The notes below the pieces were generated by a model. It was not told where the DNA came from, made no database searches, and saw only the letters and a program-made list of their open reading frames with translations. Below, one piece after another: positions 5,598 through 6,918 of a stretch of 6,918 bases of DNA. Location of the stretch: assembly GCA_049301135.1 (NCBI GenBank), contig JBAQKP010000235.1, positions 1-6,918 of the forward strand, in the 5' to 3' direction. Each line of letters begins with the position of its first letter. The first letter of the stretch is position 1. The stretch is from JAYXXU01 sp049301135 (lineage in GTDB: Bacteria > Pseudomonadota > Gammaproteobacteria > Pseudomonadales > Moraxellaceae). Made by a program: the position numbers and the translations under genes.

Positions 5598-6608
5598 ATG
5601 TCGAACCGGCCAAAACCGCAAGCCAACCAATACAAAACCGTCGAACATCCATTTGCGCCGTATGTGCGCATCTTGGGCAAAGGCAAACGCGGCTCGCGCT
5701 CACTGACCTTCGCTGAGGCGCAGCATGCGTTTGGGTTGATCTTGGATGGCGAGGTGTTGGATGTGCAGTTGGGCGCGTTTTTGATGCTGTTACGGGTCAA
5801 AGAAGAATCGGTCGAAGAACTAGCCGGTTTTGTCAGCGCGACCCGCGAGCGGTTGGATCTGCCTGATTTACAGGTGGATTTGGACTGGTCGAGTTATGCC
5901 GGTAAGCGTAAGCACTACCCTTGGTTTTTGTTGGCGGCGTTGTTGTTGGCACGGTCTGGCGTGCGGGTGGTGATGCATGGCGCGGCTGGTCACACACTCA
6001 ATCGCTTGTATACGGAGGATGTATTGCCGCAGTTGGGGCATCCGATCTGTCAATCTGGCGCACAGGTTGCCGATGAGTTGGCGCGTTGTAACTTTGCCTA
6101 TTTGCCGCTGTCGGTGATGTCGCCGGTACTCGGTGAAATCATCGAGTTGCGCAATGTGATGGGCTTGCGCTCGCCGGTGCATACTTTGTCGCGCTTGATC
6201 AATCCGTTTAATGCAGGCACGACCTTGCAGTCGATTTTTCATCCGGCCTATCGTGCCTCACATCAGCAAGCCGCATTACAGCTTGGCTACCAAAACGGCA
6301 TGGTGATCAAAGGCGAAGGCGGCGAATTTGAGCGCAATCCCGATGCACGGACGTTGGTGGTGGGAATTAAAGATGGCATGGGTTATGAGTTGGAGTGGCC
6401 GATGCTGAGTGAGAGCCGTTCGGATGCCGAGGAGCAGTTTGATTTGGCGCATTATCTAGCGGTGTGGCGTGATGAGCAGCAGCATGCGTATGCGGTACAA
6501 GCGGTAGTTGGGACGTTGGCACTGGCATTGATGGCGTTGCAAAAAGCGGATTCGATGGATGACGCGATGCAGATGGCGCAGCAGATGTGGGATCGGCGGT
6601 TGAGTTAG
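5598..6608 (+). CDS. ybiB: TrpD2/YbiB-type protein (anthranilate phosphoribosyltransferase-like, DNA-binding family)
   Basis: The product is 336 residues, near the 320 of E. coli YbiB. The fold is that of anthranilate phosphoribosyltransferase: an N-terminal helical domain (about 36-85, LTFAEAQHAFGLILDGEV and LGAFLMLLRVKEESVEEL), then the alpha/beta domain with VRVVMHGAAGHTLNR (122-136), GLRSPVHTLSRLINP (189-203) and MVIKGEGGEFERNP (235-248). The PRPP-binding GTGGD motif of true TrpD is absent, replaced around HGAAGH. That is the hallmark of the TrpD2 group, for which E. coli YbiB is known to bind nucleic acid as a dimer; DNA or RNA binding is therefore the likely role. The basic N-terminus (GKGKRGSR, 27-34) would suit this. 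AAGGA seven bases before ATG 5598 fixes the start over an upstream in-frame ATG at 5535. E. coli ybiB is LexA-controlled, but I see no CTGT-N8-ACAG box here. Confidence 0.85.
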   Translation: MSNRPKPQANQYKTVEHPFAPYVRILGKGKRGSRSLTFAEAQHAFGLILDGEVLDVQLGAFLMLLRVKEESVEELAGFVSATRERLDLPDLQVDLDWSSYAGKRKHYPWFLLAALLLARSGVRVVMHGAAGHTLNRLYTEDVLPQLGHPICQSGAQVADELARCNFAYLPLSVMSPVLGEIIELRNVMGLRSPVHTLSRLINPFNAGTTLQSIFHPAYRASHQQAALQLGYQNGMVIKGEGGEFERNPDARTLVVGIKDGMGYELEWPMLSESRSDAEEQFDLAHYLAVWRDEQQHAYAVQAVVGTLALALMALQKADSMDDAMQMAQQMWDRRLS

Positions 6609-6631
6609 GTTTTTGGAAGGTGCTTGCTGTT

Positions 6632-6918
6632 ATGTCCATCAATCCGAAAGATTTTTATATAGCTGTATCAATCAGCGATCTTGTGATGTGGAAAGGAGGT
6701 GAGGATGTTGAGTGTGTTGGAAATCCATTTTTAATCCAAGCACTCAATATTCTGGAAATTCACCTCGACCCTGTGCAGTTCTACTTTCAGTATGTTGAGG
6801 AATTGGCAATTGGGACAGGCGATGTCTATCTTTATAAACAAGACTTGAAAGGTGAAGGTATTTTCGCCATCAATTTGTTCAAGGACGTTTATGATCAACT
6901 GGATATCATTTCCTTTGG
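6632..6918 (+). CDS. Unrecognised protein, 5' part (continues past window end)
   Basis: ATG 6632 opens a frame with no stop through the last complete codon, 95 residues so far, starting MSINPKDFYIAVSISDLVMW and ending YDQLDIISFG. GGAAGG at 6615-6620 is a plausible Shine-Dalgarno, though 11 bases is a long spacing. The start is 23 bases after the TrpD2-like stop with no terminator between them, so the two may be co-transcribed. The visible part is acidic, has no signal peptide or membrane segment, and alternates hydrophobic and charged residues as in a small soluble alpha/beta protein. Its base composition (about 40% G+C by hand count, 6661-6918) is clearly lower than the roughly 53% of its neighbours, which hints at separate origin. 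I do not recognise the family. An accessory or immunity-type protein is one guess, without direct support. Confidence 0.6.
   Translation, partial: MSINPKDFYIAVSISDLVMWKGGEDVECVGNPFLIQALNILEIHLDPVQFYFQYVEELAIGTGDVYLYKQDLKGEGIFAINLFKDVYDQLDIISF

Noticed and set aside
5372..5800. ORFs on both strands across the divergent intergenic region, including a 119-codon minus-strand one
   Set aside because: They overlap the well-supported starts of the dehydrogenase and the TrpD2-like gene in other frames and have no recognisable domain or ribosome-binding site.
6367..6642. 91-codon minus-strand ORF antisense to the end of the TrpD2-like gene
   Set aside because: Its His/Pro/Thr/Ala-rich translation is typical of an antisense shadow and no start signal supports it.

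Overview
This looks like a core chromosomal segment of a gammaproteobacterium. A tolA-tolB-pal order, a membrane-anchored lipase-like hydrolase closely resembling the Moraxella/Psychrobacter Lip1/Lip3 type (KDNFTRIA and GxSxG motifs, recalled from memory) and a TrpD2/YbiB-type protein point to Pseudomonadales, probably a Moraxellaceae-like organism. Base composition of the main genes is about 53% G+C in the lines I counted by hand, higher than typical Acinetobacter, so the genus is left open.

Layout. 1-987 (+) is the 3' part of tolA, cut by the window edge; its long helical domain is a tandem array of 42-bp/14-residue units. 992-2278 (+) is tolB, coupled to tolA by a Shine-Dalgarno inside the tolA end. 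After a 196-bp gap comes pal (2475-3056, +), then a strong intrinsic terminator at 3074-3108. These three genes encode the periplasmic and outer-membrane side of the Tol-Pal envelope constriction machine; no cpoB follows pal. On the minus strand, converging on that terminator, is a membrane-anchored alpha/beta hydrolase (3146-4102). Upstream of it is a promoter region with a perfect 16-bp palindrome. Next, also minus strand, is an acyl-CoA dehydrogenase (4305-5447) with its own terminator (4247-4278), so the two minus-strand genes appear to be separate transcription units. Diverging from it is a TrpD2/YbiB-type gene (5598-6608, +). The last 287 bases hold the start of an unrecognised, AT-richer gene (6632 to the window end, +).

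How the genes fit together. TolA, TolB and Pal act in one complex. The hydrolase and the acyl-CoA dehydrogenase could both serve lipid or fatty-acid breakdown, but that is only suggested by their families and adjacency. The TrpD2-like protein is probably a nucleic-acid-binding relative of anthranilate phosphoribosyltransferase and not a tryptophan enzyme.

I see no mobile element, CRISPR array, tRNA or rRNA. I did not find a convincing undescribed system. The points most worth a second look are the higher-order duplication in the tolA repeat, the palindrome upstream of the hydrolase, and the unrecognised AT-rich gene at the right edge.
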